From Bemisia tabaci (lineage: Eukaryota; Arthropoda; Insecta; Hemiptera; Aleyrodidae): DNA of 64,000 nucleotides. The notes beneath the pieces were generated by a model that did not search any database, had not been told where the DNA came from, and saw nothing but the letters and a program-made list of their open reading frames with translations. Shown here one piece after another: positions 45,193 to 55,588 of this stretch (position 1 is its first letter; each line of letters opens with the position of its first letter). Where the stretch lies: positions 34,769,131-34,833,130 of the forward strand of contig NC_092795.1 in assembly GCF_918797505.1 (NCBI RefSeq), in the 5' to 3' direction. The translations under genes and the position numbers were made by a program.

Positions 45193-45670
45193 GCGGCGGA
45201 AGTTAAAATTATTAAACCACATTTATGTTTGTTCTTTCATAATTTTTTCGGGCATTTCTCATAAATGGAAGGCCTGGACCACACAGAGATAGGTTTACGG
45301 AACTTAACTTTCGCGCAAAGTTCCTTTAACTTTTACTGATAATGTTGACAGGGCTTTCGCAAAACATGTGTCCAACACGAGTAAACGCGTCTTATGCATC
45401 TCTCCCTCTCCGGCACGTTCACTTGATGGTTTTTACTGATGTTTCAAAACGAATGAGGGGGGAGCGGCAAAATACAAGCGGCCCATGGGCGGCGAGTAGG
45501 TACATCCAGCCCTGATTGCATGTACTCATTTGATGCAACAATCAATCAGAAACAATAACCCTTCCCCCACCCGCATGTTCAAAGCTGCAACGTCAAATAT
45601 CTGACATTACATGTTTCAATTATCGATTATGCAGCATTGGAGCGTAGATGGCAGCCAATTACTCGAATAA
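45193..45670. other. no gene recognised
   Basis: Nothing recognised. Confidence 0.5.
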
Positions 45671-45675
45671 CGGCG

Positions 45676-45912
45676 CTCAGGGGATTGAGTAAATGGGAGA
45701 AGTCGAATAAAATTTAGAAACTTTAAAAGCTCAAAACTCTATTATTATTTACAAAATGTGGAGGTCTTAAAAGCGGTACCATTGGTTTTCTCGTAAAATT
45801 CACTTGAAATAGCACCTCTCAAGCTGTAAAATCTCACGAAATAAACATTTAAATTTTCAGTTTTAGGCAAAAAATTCATGTCCAGCCTCTCCCATTGACT
45901 CGATCAACTGGG
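45676..45912 (+). mobile_element. Transib-type MITE, copy T4
   Basis: A 237-bp diverged copy. CGGCG flanks both sides (45671-45675 and 45913-45917). The termini have drifted: left CTCAGGGGATTGAG, right (read inward) CCCAGTTGATCGAG. Internal words GGTTTTCTCGTAAAATTC and TTCATGTCCAGCCTC match T1-T3. The right duplication is shared with T5. Confidence 0.85.
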
Positions 45913-45917
45913 CGGCG

Positions 45918-46133
45918 CCCAGTGGAACGAACTAATAGAAGAGGTCGGACATGAAATTTTTTGTTAAAAATTCAAAATTTAATGTTCATTTCGTAAGATT
46001 TTTAAGTTCAAGGGGTGCTATCTCAAGTGAATTATACGAGAAATCCAATGGTCCCGTTTTTCAGACTTTCGCACATTTGGTAATAATAGAGTTTTGAGCT
46101 GAGTTCTAAATTTTATTCGACTTCTCCCATTTC
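45918..46133 (-). mobile_element. Transib-type MITE, copy T5 (truncated)
   Basis: It starts CCCAGTGGAACGAAC right after the CGGCG shared with T4 and runs in the opposite orientation (GGTCGGACATGAAATTTTTT, CAAGGGGTGCTATC). It stops before its right terminus, after CGACTTCTCCCATTT, where it joins an internal part of T6. Confidence 0.8.
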
Positions 46134-47163
46134 CTTCGTTAAAAATTCAAATTGTAATGTTTATCCCTCTACTGCATGGAATTTTTTTGCGACGCCGATT
46201 TTGATGAAAAAAATATATGTTATAGTAAAATGTAATTAAAAAGGCACGTCTTTGAGCTTTTTTTGAAATTTCAATTTTTCTTTAACTTTTAAAGCTTAAA
46301 AAAGCTCGTTGCCATACGGCAACAACATGTGGTAATTTCTTGCCAGAGTATCCACTTGTTTCCATATGGCAACAACATACAGTGCAGGAGTGGAATAGTG
46401 ATACCAGGGCATAACTCTTGTGCGGGACTTTTGAAAAAAAAAGCTAAGAAAAAATGTTTTTTTGATTCTTCTAACATTACCAAATTCAAAAAGCGTCTAA
46501 TGATGAATTTTAAGCTCCATTTTTGGACAGCACGACACATGATTGCGTCGGAGCCAGTATGTTGTTGCCATATGGCAACAGGAAAAATGTTGGGCCAGAA
46601 GTTTGCCGGTATGTTGTTGCCGTATGGCATCTTGCCGTTTTTGAGTCGAAAATAATATTTCAAACATTTTATTTCTTATCAGTCCATAAAATTTTCAATC
46701 TAGATAGTGTAGGCAATGACTGTGATTTTTTTCCCGTCTCTGAAGGCAAGCTAAGTCATTCATAACATTCTCCAAAGTTGGGCTACTCGCGGCTACTCCT
46801 TGAAAACGGCCCCGTTAGAAAAACTGGATTATATACTTGATTTGGCAGCTCCAGTTCCCCCCACCACTATTTTTTTTAGGTTGGTAATGTTGTTAAGTTC
46901 CCTAGAATCCACACGGGGTACCAATATGAGCATTCCTGAATTTACTATGAATTAAATAATTGCTGTTGCCATATGGCAACGCGATGCAGTAAAGGGTTAT
47001 ATATCTAATCACGAATACAATTTCCAAGGGTGTTTCTGCAAGAAAATTTCACGGAAAAACCAACATGACCACTCTTAACTTTTTGGTTTCATACTTCCAA
47101 AAATATAAGCTTTCAAAGTTTCCAGACTTTGTCCAGCCTCTTCTATTGACTCGATCCACTGGG
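46134..47163 (-). mobile_element. Transib-type MITE, copy T6 (left-truncated, split by a piggyBac-like element)
   Basis: The left portion (46134-46160, TTAAAAATTCAAATTGTAAT) is internal MITE sequence. The rest resumes at 46997-47163 and ends GACTCGATCCACTGGG, followed by CGGCG (47164-47168). Splicing out the insert restores the same order of internal blocks as T5. The T5/T6 junction looks like a deletion between two copies. Confidence 0.75.
46165..46996. mobile_element. piggyBac-like non-autonomous element with GTTGCCATATGGCAAC palindromes
   Basis: An 832-bp insert. The left end is CCCTCTACTGCATGG and the right end (read inward) is CCCTTTACTGCATCGCG. TTAT lies on both sides (46161-46164 and 46997-47000). 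CCCTTT-type ends and a TTAA-like duplication suggest piggyBac. Inside are five copies or near copies of a 16-bp palindrome: 46308-46323, 46358-46373, 46564-46579, 46616-46630 and 46965-46980. The first two are followed by AACAACAT and the next two are preceded by ATGTTGTT, so they form an inverted arrangement. Overlapping 80-124-codon frames are by-products of this symmetry. No transposase is present. Confidence 0.75.
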
Positions 47164-47168
47164 CGGCG

Positions 47169-47558
47169 TTCGGTGGATATCCGTCAGGGTTGCTAAAAAC
47201 GAGGGAAAAAAGTATTTAGGCACGTTGCGTGCGTCGCGGTCGGGGACAAAAGGACGCAAAGCGTGACATTTGAATTGGCGTGGGCCGCGGGTTGCATTGC
47301 GGGCAAATTGAAGGGGAACGAGTTAAGTGAAGGTGGCTCCCCGGAGACGTGACGGAGGCCGGAGTAGCCGTGTTAAGCGGTCGAGCAGAGCCGCACGTGT
47401 GGGCGGGTGGAGAGTGTTAAAGCGACCACAGCACTGATGAATGACAGCTGTTTTCAATCCGCCCATCTGAGGCCCCCGGGCCCTCGCCCGCTCGATAATT
47501 TACTACTATGTGATGAACAGTTCAACGCTCGTCCACTTCCCGGGTGTTTGCACCGCCG
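47169..47558. other. no gene recognised
   Basis: Moderately GC-rich (47200-47500) with no recognised features. The 104-codon frame at 47407 runs into the satellite and is not a known protein. Confidence 0.45.
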
Positions 47559-48328
47559 CAACCTGAGTAGTACCCATTTCCACGGCTCATCCGGTTCAGC
47601 TCAAGACGGATCCCAATGCGAGATCACTCTTATACAAGTGGATTTGTGGTCTAATTGCGTGCGATACATCGCATCTATTAGACAAATGTCGATTTTTTTA
47701 AAAAAAAAAGAAAAAAATTAAAAATAAAAAAGGGAAGCCTCTGTGCAAGCGTTTAAAGAGTCATTCACCGCGAAAAAATACAACCTGAGTAGCTACCAAT
47801 TTCCACGTCTCATCCGGTTTAGCTCAAGACGGATCTGAATGCGATATCGATCTTTTTTAAGGGGTTCTGTGGTCCATTTGCCATGCGATACATCGAATTG
47901 ATTAGACAAATGTCGATTTTTATATACAAAATTTAAAAAAAAGAAAAAAAGTGAAGCTCCTGTGCAAGCGTTTAAAGAACCATTTATCACGAAAAAATGC
48001 AACCTGATGATTATCGATTTCCACGGCTCATCCGGTTCAGCTCAAGACGGATCCCAATGCGAAATCACTCTTATACAAGTGGTTTTGTGGTCTAACTGCG
48101 TGCGATACATAGCATCGATTAGGCAAATGCCGATTTCTATAAAAAAAAAAAAAAATTAAAAAAATAAGGAAAGCCCCAATGCAAGCGTTTAAAGAATCAT
48201 TTACCACGAAAAAATACAACCTGAGTTGTACCGATTTCCACGGCTCGTCCGGTTCAGCTCAAGACAGATCTGAGTGCGACATCGATCTTTTTAAGGGGTT
48301 CTGTTGTCCATCTGCCAAGCGATACATG
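47559..48328 (+). repeat. satellite-like array, four units of about 219 bp in A-B-A-B order
   Basis: The common word CACGGCTCATCCGGTTCAGC starts at 47581, 47804 (variant), 48022 and 48239, spacings of 223, 218 and 217. Units 1 and 3 share GGATCCCAATGCGA and CACTCTTATACAAGTGG. Units 2 and 4 instead share GATCTGA-TGCGA, ATCGATCTTTTT and AAGGGGTTCTGT. All carry TGCAAGCGTTTAAAGA and CGAAAAAATACAACCTGA. The fourth unit is cut short. The pattern is a higher-order repeat, a dimer of about 440 bp repeated twice. Open frames through it are a by-product. Confidence 0.85.
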
Positions 48329-49048
48329 CCTTGTGATATTAATGATGTTAAGTGTAAAGAGTACGTTTGTATTATAATTTGTACGATATTTTACATCGTA
48401 GATTGAATCGTGTTGCATTAGCCAATTGGTTCGCTTTTTTTTAACGTAATCCGAAATTTGGCTTGTTTCCCTCAAGATTTAGTTAAAATTCTCGATTCTA
48501 ATTGGTCCAAATTTCAACGGTGATACAACAGCTATCTACCCAAAAAATTAACCGAATCCAGGCGTGAGAATTCGCCTAATCCTGCTGAGGCAGTCGCTTG
48601 AATTACATATGGATTACACTTTGCAATAAAGAAACCGTACTATCTCTCGCTCTACCATAAAAGCACCTTTCTGAACAGGGAAACCAATGGCACATATGTC
48701 GTTCCTAAAATGAACCAAAAATAGTGGTTCCTTATTGCAAAATGTGGTCCATATAATCCTAAACTTGGGATTTATATTCGCGGAATTATTCTTCGGATGC
48801 TGCGGCAACAAGGGGGTAAGCCGGATGCGAACACTTACGGCCACCTCCCACGGAGCTCATTAGCTCAATCGATTAGTGTTGAGCTGGGTCGTTGAGTGTT
48901 GACGACCGAGTCGGTGTCGGTATTGGGCCCGCGGCTACGGTTGCGGGATGCTGTCTCGGAAGATGAAGGCGCCGAATGGATTCGCAGCCCTCGCACTCCT
49001 GTTTGATCTCGCCCTCGACGCGACAAGTATCGCACCACAACGCCTATC
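48329..49048. other. no gene recognised
   Basis: Nothing recognised. Confidence 0.5.
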
Positions 49049-49300
49049 CTACCGCACTGCGGAAAAAACGCCGTATGGGCCTCTGGACGTTGCCAAATTT
49101 CCTTCGACAAATCTCGAATTCAGGAAAAATTAGTCGACACTTTTCCTAAGATTTTACTGAGAAGTTTTTTCGTAATTTAATCTAAAGTGTCGGAAAATTT
49201 CGATCGCAAATGCTCATAAATTTCCTTAGAAATGATTATTTTTTAGAGGAAATTCGGCAACATTCGAATGTTTATACAGCAGTTTTCCTTGGCATGGTAG
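49049..49300. mobile_element. CTGCCGTGCTAAGG-family MITE, copy P4
   Basis: About 252 bp. The left end is CTACCGCACTGCGGAAAAAA then CGCCGTATGG, the right end TTTTCCTTGGCATGGTAG. Internal GTTGCCAAATTTCC and GGAAATTCGGCAAC arms are conserved. The family is older here, with more mismatches. Confidence 0.8.
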
Positions 49301-50561
49301 ACTTTCTGGGCTAATACAACGATATGTTTTTCGTCATTTTACACTTAGTTACCTAACTGCCCTGGGAATGAGCACCTTCATGTCCCACTAAAGGATCGAT
49401 TTCTGATTGGCTCTGGCTTCATTGAGCTCTTAGGATAAAATACATGGCGAACGTTGCAGGCAGTCCAAAATGACAGGAAAAGAGACTTTCTTGAAGAGCG
49501 TTTTCGTCAAATTTATAGGAAAACTTTATACCTAGGCGAATTCATTCAGTTTTCAAGACAATTTCTTTTTTTTAAACCTGAGCTTCTTCTATGGAAATGT
49601 CGGTGAAAAGGGAAGCAAGGTTTGCCGCGAGTCTCAGCGACATGCAGTGGTGCTCTTGCTAGTTGGCAACACTGTTACTCCTGCATTTAAATCCATTGAA
49701 AATATCGATATTAGGTAAGGCAAGCTGCATCAAGAATCGATTGTTTTACATACATTTCAATGGAGGAAAAACAGAGGTGCCAACGTCAAGAATCGCCACT
49801 GGGTCTGATAAGCCGACAAAAGGTCGTATCAGCACCCGTGGTAAACACTATACCAAGCGCAAAAATACAAAGCAAGGCCGTCAGTTGGGCTCTTGCTTCA
49901 ATCTCCCATTGATTGGGAACATTGTTAATGAACACAAACTGAAACATAACTCACAAGAGATCAAGTCCGTTTCATGAAAGAGCGTAGTTATACATTTTAT
50001 AACTTCCAAACGTGAATTAACCGTGGCAACTTTCCGTTGAAGGGTTGAGAGCTTGTTCAGTCATTCTTGCAAAGCTCTTTTAGGCGCGCCGCCAGATTGG
50101 CGCGCGCAGATGCTCGGCGATTCTTGAAAGAGGCTCAACGAGGGGTAAAATGCAAAAGGAATCGTCGCAAAATTAAGTTATTCAGCAAAGAAAATGAAAA
50201 AGCGTTCGAGAAACTTGTTGAAGGCTCCGCATGGGAGTGAACCATTTTACAATGGAACAGGCCCTTAAAGTGCACTCGATCCGGGGCGAATTTCCCGTCC
50301 GGAGCGTTTTACATTATATTCGCGTTTACGTCATTTTGCACCCTCTCTCTCTCGGCTCAATCCGCTCATTTTCCATTTGAAAGGACTTCCCGGAATCGGA
50401 ACGCTTTTTTAGTGCCTTCAATCGACAAAGGCTCTTGTTAAATATCGCGAGAAGTGAACGCAGACATGTAAATAAAAATAACGCTCGAGTTTGAATAAGG
50501 TCGGCTCTCGATGAAGGAATCTTGGACTGTTTGAAGAGTTTGAAAAATTATTATAAACGCT
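49301..50561. other. no gene recognised
   Basis: The 104-codon frame at 49663 is Lys-rich with no motif. Nothing else was recognised. Confidence 0.45.
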
Positions 50562-50820
50562 CGTCACTTCGTCGCCTTCCGACCAAAATATCACACACGC
50601 CAATACGACGTTTCGAAAGTTCCGTCGCTATTTTATTTTTTTGAGAGAGATTGTTGGTTGAATCTATTTGAAAATTTCACTGGTTTTTATCGGCAGCAGG
50701 AAGAAAATTCGATGACACTTTTGGACAGCTTCGTTGAACAATTTCTCTGTGAAAAATAAAAAGGTGGGCGGGCATTTTTAAACGTCGCGTGACGCTTGTG
50801 ATCCTCAGGCCGAAAGGTGT
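50562..50820. mobile_element. TIR element, relative of 5026-5446
   Basis: The left end is CGTCACTTCGTCGCCTTCCG, the right end CTCAGGCCGAAAGGTGT. Internal words match the older element: GACAGCTTCGTTGAACAATT, TGAAAATTTCACTG, TTTTATCGGCAGCA. It has a single arm, unlike the 5-kb copy. Confidence 0.75.
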
Positions 50821-50837
50821 ATCTTTAGAGAACTGTA

Positions 50838-51085
50838 CTACCGTGCTAAGAAGAAACGCTGCGCGCCGTATGATTATGCGAGAGTTGCTGAATTTTCCTG
50901 CAGAAAAGGAGCATCTTTAAGAAAAGTTATGCATATTTTCCCTTGAAATTTTCAGATATTGCGAACAAAATTGCCTGAAAATTTCGACAAAAAATATTCG
51001 CAATTTTCCTAGTAAATCAGTCTTTAGTTGAAGGAAATGTGGCAACGTGTGAATATTTACACGACGCTCTTCCTCAGCATGTCAG
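50838..51085. mobile_element. CTGCCGTGCTAAGG-family MITE, copy P5
   Basis: About 248 bp, with TA on both flanks (50836-50837 and 51086-51087). The left end CTACCGTGCTAAGAAGAAAC and the right end TCTTCCTCAGCATGTCAG are diverged. It is the only copy with a clear short target duplication. Just 17 bp separate it from the element at 50562-50820. Confidence 0.8.
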
Positions 51086-51087
51086 TA

Positions 51088-51884
51088 TACCACAACCGAT
51101 GAATCGTAGTGCCTGTTATATAGTGAAACTTAGTCAGATACGGAAAGAACTTGTTATTATTGTTTCACAAAACATTTATATTATATTCTAGTGAGTCTGT
51201 CGTGGAAAATTAAACGCAGATTTTGGGTGCATGAAGAGAGACATCGTATTCCACCAGGCGTCGACAGTTGTGACCGTAATATTGGTATTACGACATTGAC
51301 ATTGCAGACATTGCAGTCTCCATAGTGAGCGGATCTGGCATTAAATTCATCTCTTTTTTTCCTCAAAAACAATCAGAAAATACCAGGCTGCTGTTACATA
51401 TCATTAATCACGCAAGTTTTAAGGCTAGGGAATGGAGAGTTTAGTATGCAGAAGATGTGCGATACTTTACACTCGCCATCGCAATTCCACACCGGTGATA
51501 AATTAAGCGCCTAAAACTGCCTTTAAAAACTTTGAACGAGCCGACTCACGCGCCTAAATTGTCCCACCAGGCCAAGAACGCCGAAGTTTACGCTAAACAT
51601 ATCTTTCGGTGTAACATTTGTTCTCCAGAGCTTAAATTGAATCGAAGCAAGCTGAAAAAGAACCACCAGCATTTGTTCCTCGAAATGAGTTAAATATGGT
51701 TTTAATGTATGTAATCTAGCACTAAAGGTCCATTGTGTTTTAAAATATTTCAGTTGAACTGAAATGTTGAACTGGTCATCAGAAATACAAGAGTTTTTTT
51801 TGCAGTAGATACTCCCTTAAAATTGCCCATGTAAGGTATTGTTAAATCCCCGAGAGTGAAAACTTCCACCTGTCGCCAAGAGGC
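51088..51884. other. no gene recognised
   Basis: Nothing recognised. Confidence 0.5.
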
Positions 51885-52012
51885 CATTGGAGGGTCTCTT
51901 GTCTCTAAAGGGTGATTTTTATCCCGGTTTGTGACACTGTTGAGGCCTAAAATACGGGAACCAATCAGAAATGGATTCGTATCGTCTTTAATCTCAGTAT
52001 ATAGGGACTCTA
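51885..52012. mobile_element. fragment of the GAGTCCCTTTATACTGAGAG MITE
   Basis: It keeps the right half of the element found at 6649/6967: GTTTGTGACACTGTTGAGGC, CTAAAATACGGGAACCAATC, AGAAATGGATTC and the end TCAGTATATAGGGACTCTA. The left part is deleted. Confidence 0.75.
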
Positions 52013-52302
52013 CTCCTCACGAGGGTGAAGAGGCAAGGTAAGATATGAGGGGGGGGGTGTAAGATAGGTAAAAGAGGGAGCTGGTAGTGAAAATTGGGGG
52101 AGGGACTGATTAGATAATAGGTATGTGATGAGCGCGGCGGTGAGCCGGGGCCACCGAAGACGATTGGGGTCGTGGTGGTGGCGGCAGAGTGGGGGAAAGG
52201 GGGGTGGAGGGAACGGAGCTCATTGAAAACGAGCCCTTTTGAACGATGTTGCCTCGTCCCTGAGAAAGCTATCGTCTTGCGCCACCTAAAATAGACCCCA
52301 TT

Positions 52303-52546
52303 CAGAGCTCCAATTTCCCGGAACTAGTTCCAAATTCCGGAATTTTTGAGATTTTGTTTGAATTTTTCCCAGAGCTTTAACATACTCCAAAATGTTCCGG
52401 ATCATGTGCATTTTACGGAACTTCGTGGAACTTTTGAAAAATTTTCAAAGGAATCCCGGAACTATCGACGGCTATAGAGTGAGGGGAATTGAGACAAAAA
52501 AGTTCCGAATCCCGGAACTTTTGATGGAAGTGGAATGGGAGCACTG
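52303..52546. mobile_element. hAT-type MITE, CAG(A/T)GCTCC ends
   Basis: A 244-bp element. The left end is CAGAGCTCCAATTTCCCGGA and the right end (read inward) CAGTGCTCCCATTC. The flanking 8-mers ACCCCATT (52295-52302) and ACTCCATT (52547-52554) agree at 7 of 8. Several TTCCGGAA-like words occur within about 230 bp (CCCGGAACTAGTTCC, ATTCCGGAATT, GTTCCGGATC, ATCCCGGAAC twice), consistent with subterminal transposase-binding sites. Confidence 0.75.
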
Positions 52547-52554
52547 ACTCCATT

Positions 52555-52962
52555 GAACTTTTTTTCGAGGGATACTCAAACATGAAAATCGGATTTGACG
52601 ATTCTTATACCTGATAATGATTATGATTTATTTACGAAACGCGATAAGCAGTTTCGGTACCTTTTTTATCCAAGCTATTTTTATATGTGACCATTCAGGG
52701 GAAAAGGCCTCAGTCTACGCGGGCGAAATTTCCAATGGAGAGATTTCTGTCTAGTTGAGTAAAAACAAACGGAATTTAACCTTGACACGGAGAAATCCCC
52801 CAATTTCCTTCCAGGAATCAGTTGCAAGCGGATTGGTTCATTTTTGTGCCAATTGAAGGCATGCAGTTGTATTCGGTATAATCCGTCAGTTTTAAGCTTT
52901 GAACGATGCAAATTGAATTTTCAGAAATTTCTCCATTGAGACCACGTTTCTCGGGTTACAAC
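52555..52962. other. no gene recognised
   Basis: Nothing recognised. Confidence 0.5.
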
Positions 52963-53095
52963 CTGTAGGGCTGGTCCCTGAAGCTGTAGGACTGGTCCCT
53001 GAAGCTGTTGGGCTCTGCATTACTGCCTGTATTTTGCGCTATTTTTACCTACAGTAATAGGGCTCAACATTATAAGTTGTTTTTCCTGTATATGC
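52963..53095. repeat. partial relative of the 3230-3646 foldback
   Basis: CCTGTAGGGCTGGTCCCTGA, CTGTAGGACTGGTCCCTGAA, TACTGCCTGTATTTTGCGCT and ACCTACAGTAATAGGGCTCA match words in the 3230 element. A 21-bp direct repeat around GGTCCCTGAAGCTGT is internal. Confidence 0.6.
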
Positions 53096-53117
53096 ATTAT
53101 TGCACTTTCAAACAATT

Positions 53118-53371
53118 CGTCAGCCCCTCACGAAATAACGCGTATCTATATTTCAATGTTGCTAGATTTTTCCGCGCGAATTGCATTTTTACCAAGAGAA
53201 TTTTGAGAATATCTAACTGATAATTTCACTAATTTTTCTTTAGATCTCACGCAAAAATCAGACAAATTTTCAGCGAAAGATATGCATGTTCATGCTCGTA
53301 AAAAATTTAATCGTTCGAGTCAATTTTGCAACGTTGCAATAGAGGTGCGTTCCCTTGTCCGGAAAACGACG
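53118..53371. mobile_element. TIR element, CGTC...GACG ends, copy 1
   Basis: About 254 bp from CGTCAGCCCCTCACGAAATA to TTGTCCGGAAAACGACG. The flanks read AATT on both sides. Related copies are at 58353-58585 and 59603-59854 (shared words TTCAATGTTGC, CATTTTTACC, CTCGTAAAAAATT, GTCAATTTTGCAACGTTG). Confidence 0.75.
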
Positions 53372-54035
53372 AATTTACCTGTAATCCCTTGGCGAAAATG
53401 AACTCAAAGATCTGCTTTTGATTATTCTATACAATAAATTAAAGGCAGTGATTTTACACATTGATACAATACGGAGAGAAACAGCCAATGAGATCAGCAG
53501 TAGTTCTGAAAACCCTCAGGTGTAATTCAATAGGCTGGACATTCTTCAAGTTTCAGCACGTTTGAGTTAATGCAGTGCTCTTCATTACAGTCGTAAATAC
53601 CGAGCATCAAAACCCGATTTGGGTAATGATGGAATGGCGCTCCTCTCCGCGAATTGGCCGTAACACAGCACTTACATTGACACCGCTGCCCCAGCATCGC
53701 ATCGTTGCAGCGTCTGGCGAGGGCGCGGGAGTGCGGGGGAGTGGACGGGAGGTGGGCGAATCGATAGCGCGCTTATGAGGTTGTGACTGCGAGTGCCGTG
53801 CGGGTGGCCGGTTCGCGAACCGAAGGCGCAGACCGCTCGCTCAGTCCTTACTTATTCATTTGGCGAGGGTTTCCAGATAAACAGACGCGAGGTAGAGTAG
53901 AAGCAATTGCTCGCTGATGCCGGATTGTTCAAACAGTTTACAGTTTTACCCAGGCGGAATGATTTAAAATGAGCTGTGAAATAGGCGGTTTCCTGCTTCG
54001 TGAATGCGATTGGTAGAGAATCTGCTACGACAACC
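53372..54035. other. no gene recognised
   Basis: 53640-53840 is GC-richer; nothing assignable. Confidence 0.45.
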
Positions 54036-54310
54036 AGCGGACTGATTATTGAAATTGATGGACAAAGCTATAGACAAAGAAGACACAGGGAGTATGAAGC
54101 GATCCTATTGGTTGAGCTGGGTGGCTCCTGTAGACACATGGAGAAAATTATAGACTATCTGTCGGGTCTCTCGTGGGTTGCCGTTAGTTAGACCTTTACC
54201 TACCTTCTTTGTCCATTGAAACCACCCGCTTCCACCAATAGGATCTCTGCATATATCTTTTGTCTCCTTTGTCTATAATTTTGTCTATCAATCTCAATAA
54301 TCGGTCCGCT
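54036..54310. mobile_element. foldback MITE, copy 2 of the 43678 family
   Basis: AGCGGACTGATTATTGAAAT at the left and ATCTCAATAATCGGTCCGCT at the right. The arms carry ACAAAGCTATAGACAAAGAA / TTTGTCTATAATTTTGTCTA. 275 bp, non-coding. Confidence 0.8.
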
Positions 54311-55407
54311 AGCATACAGGGAAAGCTACGACTACACGCACTTTCTCCTGGGCCTGCATTAAAGAATGAGGGGGGAGGGATAGAAAAAACTCTTTTTTGA
54401 GAGGGCATCCAACGTCTGTGTAGAGGTCATGCGAAAACTCCAAAAACAGGGGCTATTTTTCTTTTTAAACAAAAACTACCTTAGTTTGGGTTTTCGATGT
54501 GCAAACCTAACAGACTCAGAATTAATTATGCTTGCTCATAAACTCATTGCAAACCTGACAGGATTGCTTTGATTGGTTTTGACTGCCTCTGAACACTCTT
54601 TGGTCTTGTCTCCACGGTACGTTTCATGGAATTTGTCACGGGGAAAAATATCACTTGCGAAGTTCGGAAACATTTTGAGTTAGTCAATATTAATCCCAAT
54701 AGCAAGTATGGCTCTTATACTCCTTGAATAGATCTAAGCTCAACTGAGAGAGGAAGAAAAGAAAGCAAACTATGTGATATCTTGTTGGTTACTCGATTGT
54801 TCGTGTTTTTATAATTTAAGTAAGTAATTTATTTTACTGAAAATTGTGTTCAGTTCTTATTTTGATCTCTATAAATATTCGATTTTTACTAATTTATCTT
54901 CCCGCGCAAACTTGTCGCAGGAACGTCCCCCAACAAAATCCCAGAGGTTTCATTCCTGCGATTCGAACCAGCGAAAAATCCTATGAGAACGTCCCGAGGA
55001 GGATGTCTCAGCAACTTTAAGTAACGTGTTTCGGACGAAAGTTTACATTTAAAATTAAGCAATGAACAATTCTAACGATTCGAAATTTGCCCATAATTTA
55101 ATGCAATGTCATTTAATGGATCGTCAAAATTGGTCATGACTCAAATTACATACCCTCAGGAACGTTAGATGACCTTAGTAATGTTTATTTGATATTTTCC
55201 TCATCATTTATAAGTGTTTTACCAAAAAGTTACTTGATGATACACTTCACATGCTCTGGTGAACTTTTTTAGACGTGTCAGGCTTAGCATAGATTGATTC
55301 AAATACAGAACTCAAAATATCTTCGCGCATACGAGTAAGCATTCTTCTCACGCAAAAAGGAATATCGGATTCTTACATCATGAATTAAGTGGTAGTCATA
55401 GTTTGAT
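54311..55407. other. no gene recognised
   Basis: A+T-rich, nothing recognised. Confidence 0.5.
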
Positions 55408-55588
55408 GCACGCTATTTGTGCGTCTTTTAACCTCTATACGCACATAGAAAATACGGTGTGAAAAGCGCCTTCAAAATCGCACGATACCCCGCCGTACTC
55501 AGGAGATCGAATAGTTGTATCAAACATTAAACCGAGATTACAGGGTGCGCACCGGGATAGGATACATACTTTCTGATTAAAATTTCAC
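55408..55588 (+). repeat. dispersed repeat of about 180 bp, copy 1
   Basis: ACGCTATTTGTGCGTCTTTT, AAAGCGCCTTCAAAATCGCA, CTCAGGAGATCGAATAGTTG, TATCAAACATTAAACC and TTCTGATTAAAATTTCAC. The same blocks occur in order at 58626-58812. The pair GCGCCTTCAA ... GAATAGTTG also appears in the 115-bp repeat at 1749/35820, so the families are probably related. Confidence 0.8.

Noticed and set aside
46289..46765. Palindrome array considered as a CRISPR-like or phage-like repeat array
   Set aside because: Spacing is irregular, the repeats invert orientation, and the locus sits in eukaryotic transposon DNA with clear TIRs.
47407..48406. Repeated peptide FHGSSGSAQDGSQCEI in several frames, considered as a repeat protein
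   Set aside because: The frame is not kept through the array (A-rich runs and stops between units), so it follows from tandem DNA repetition.
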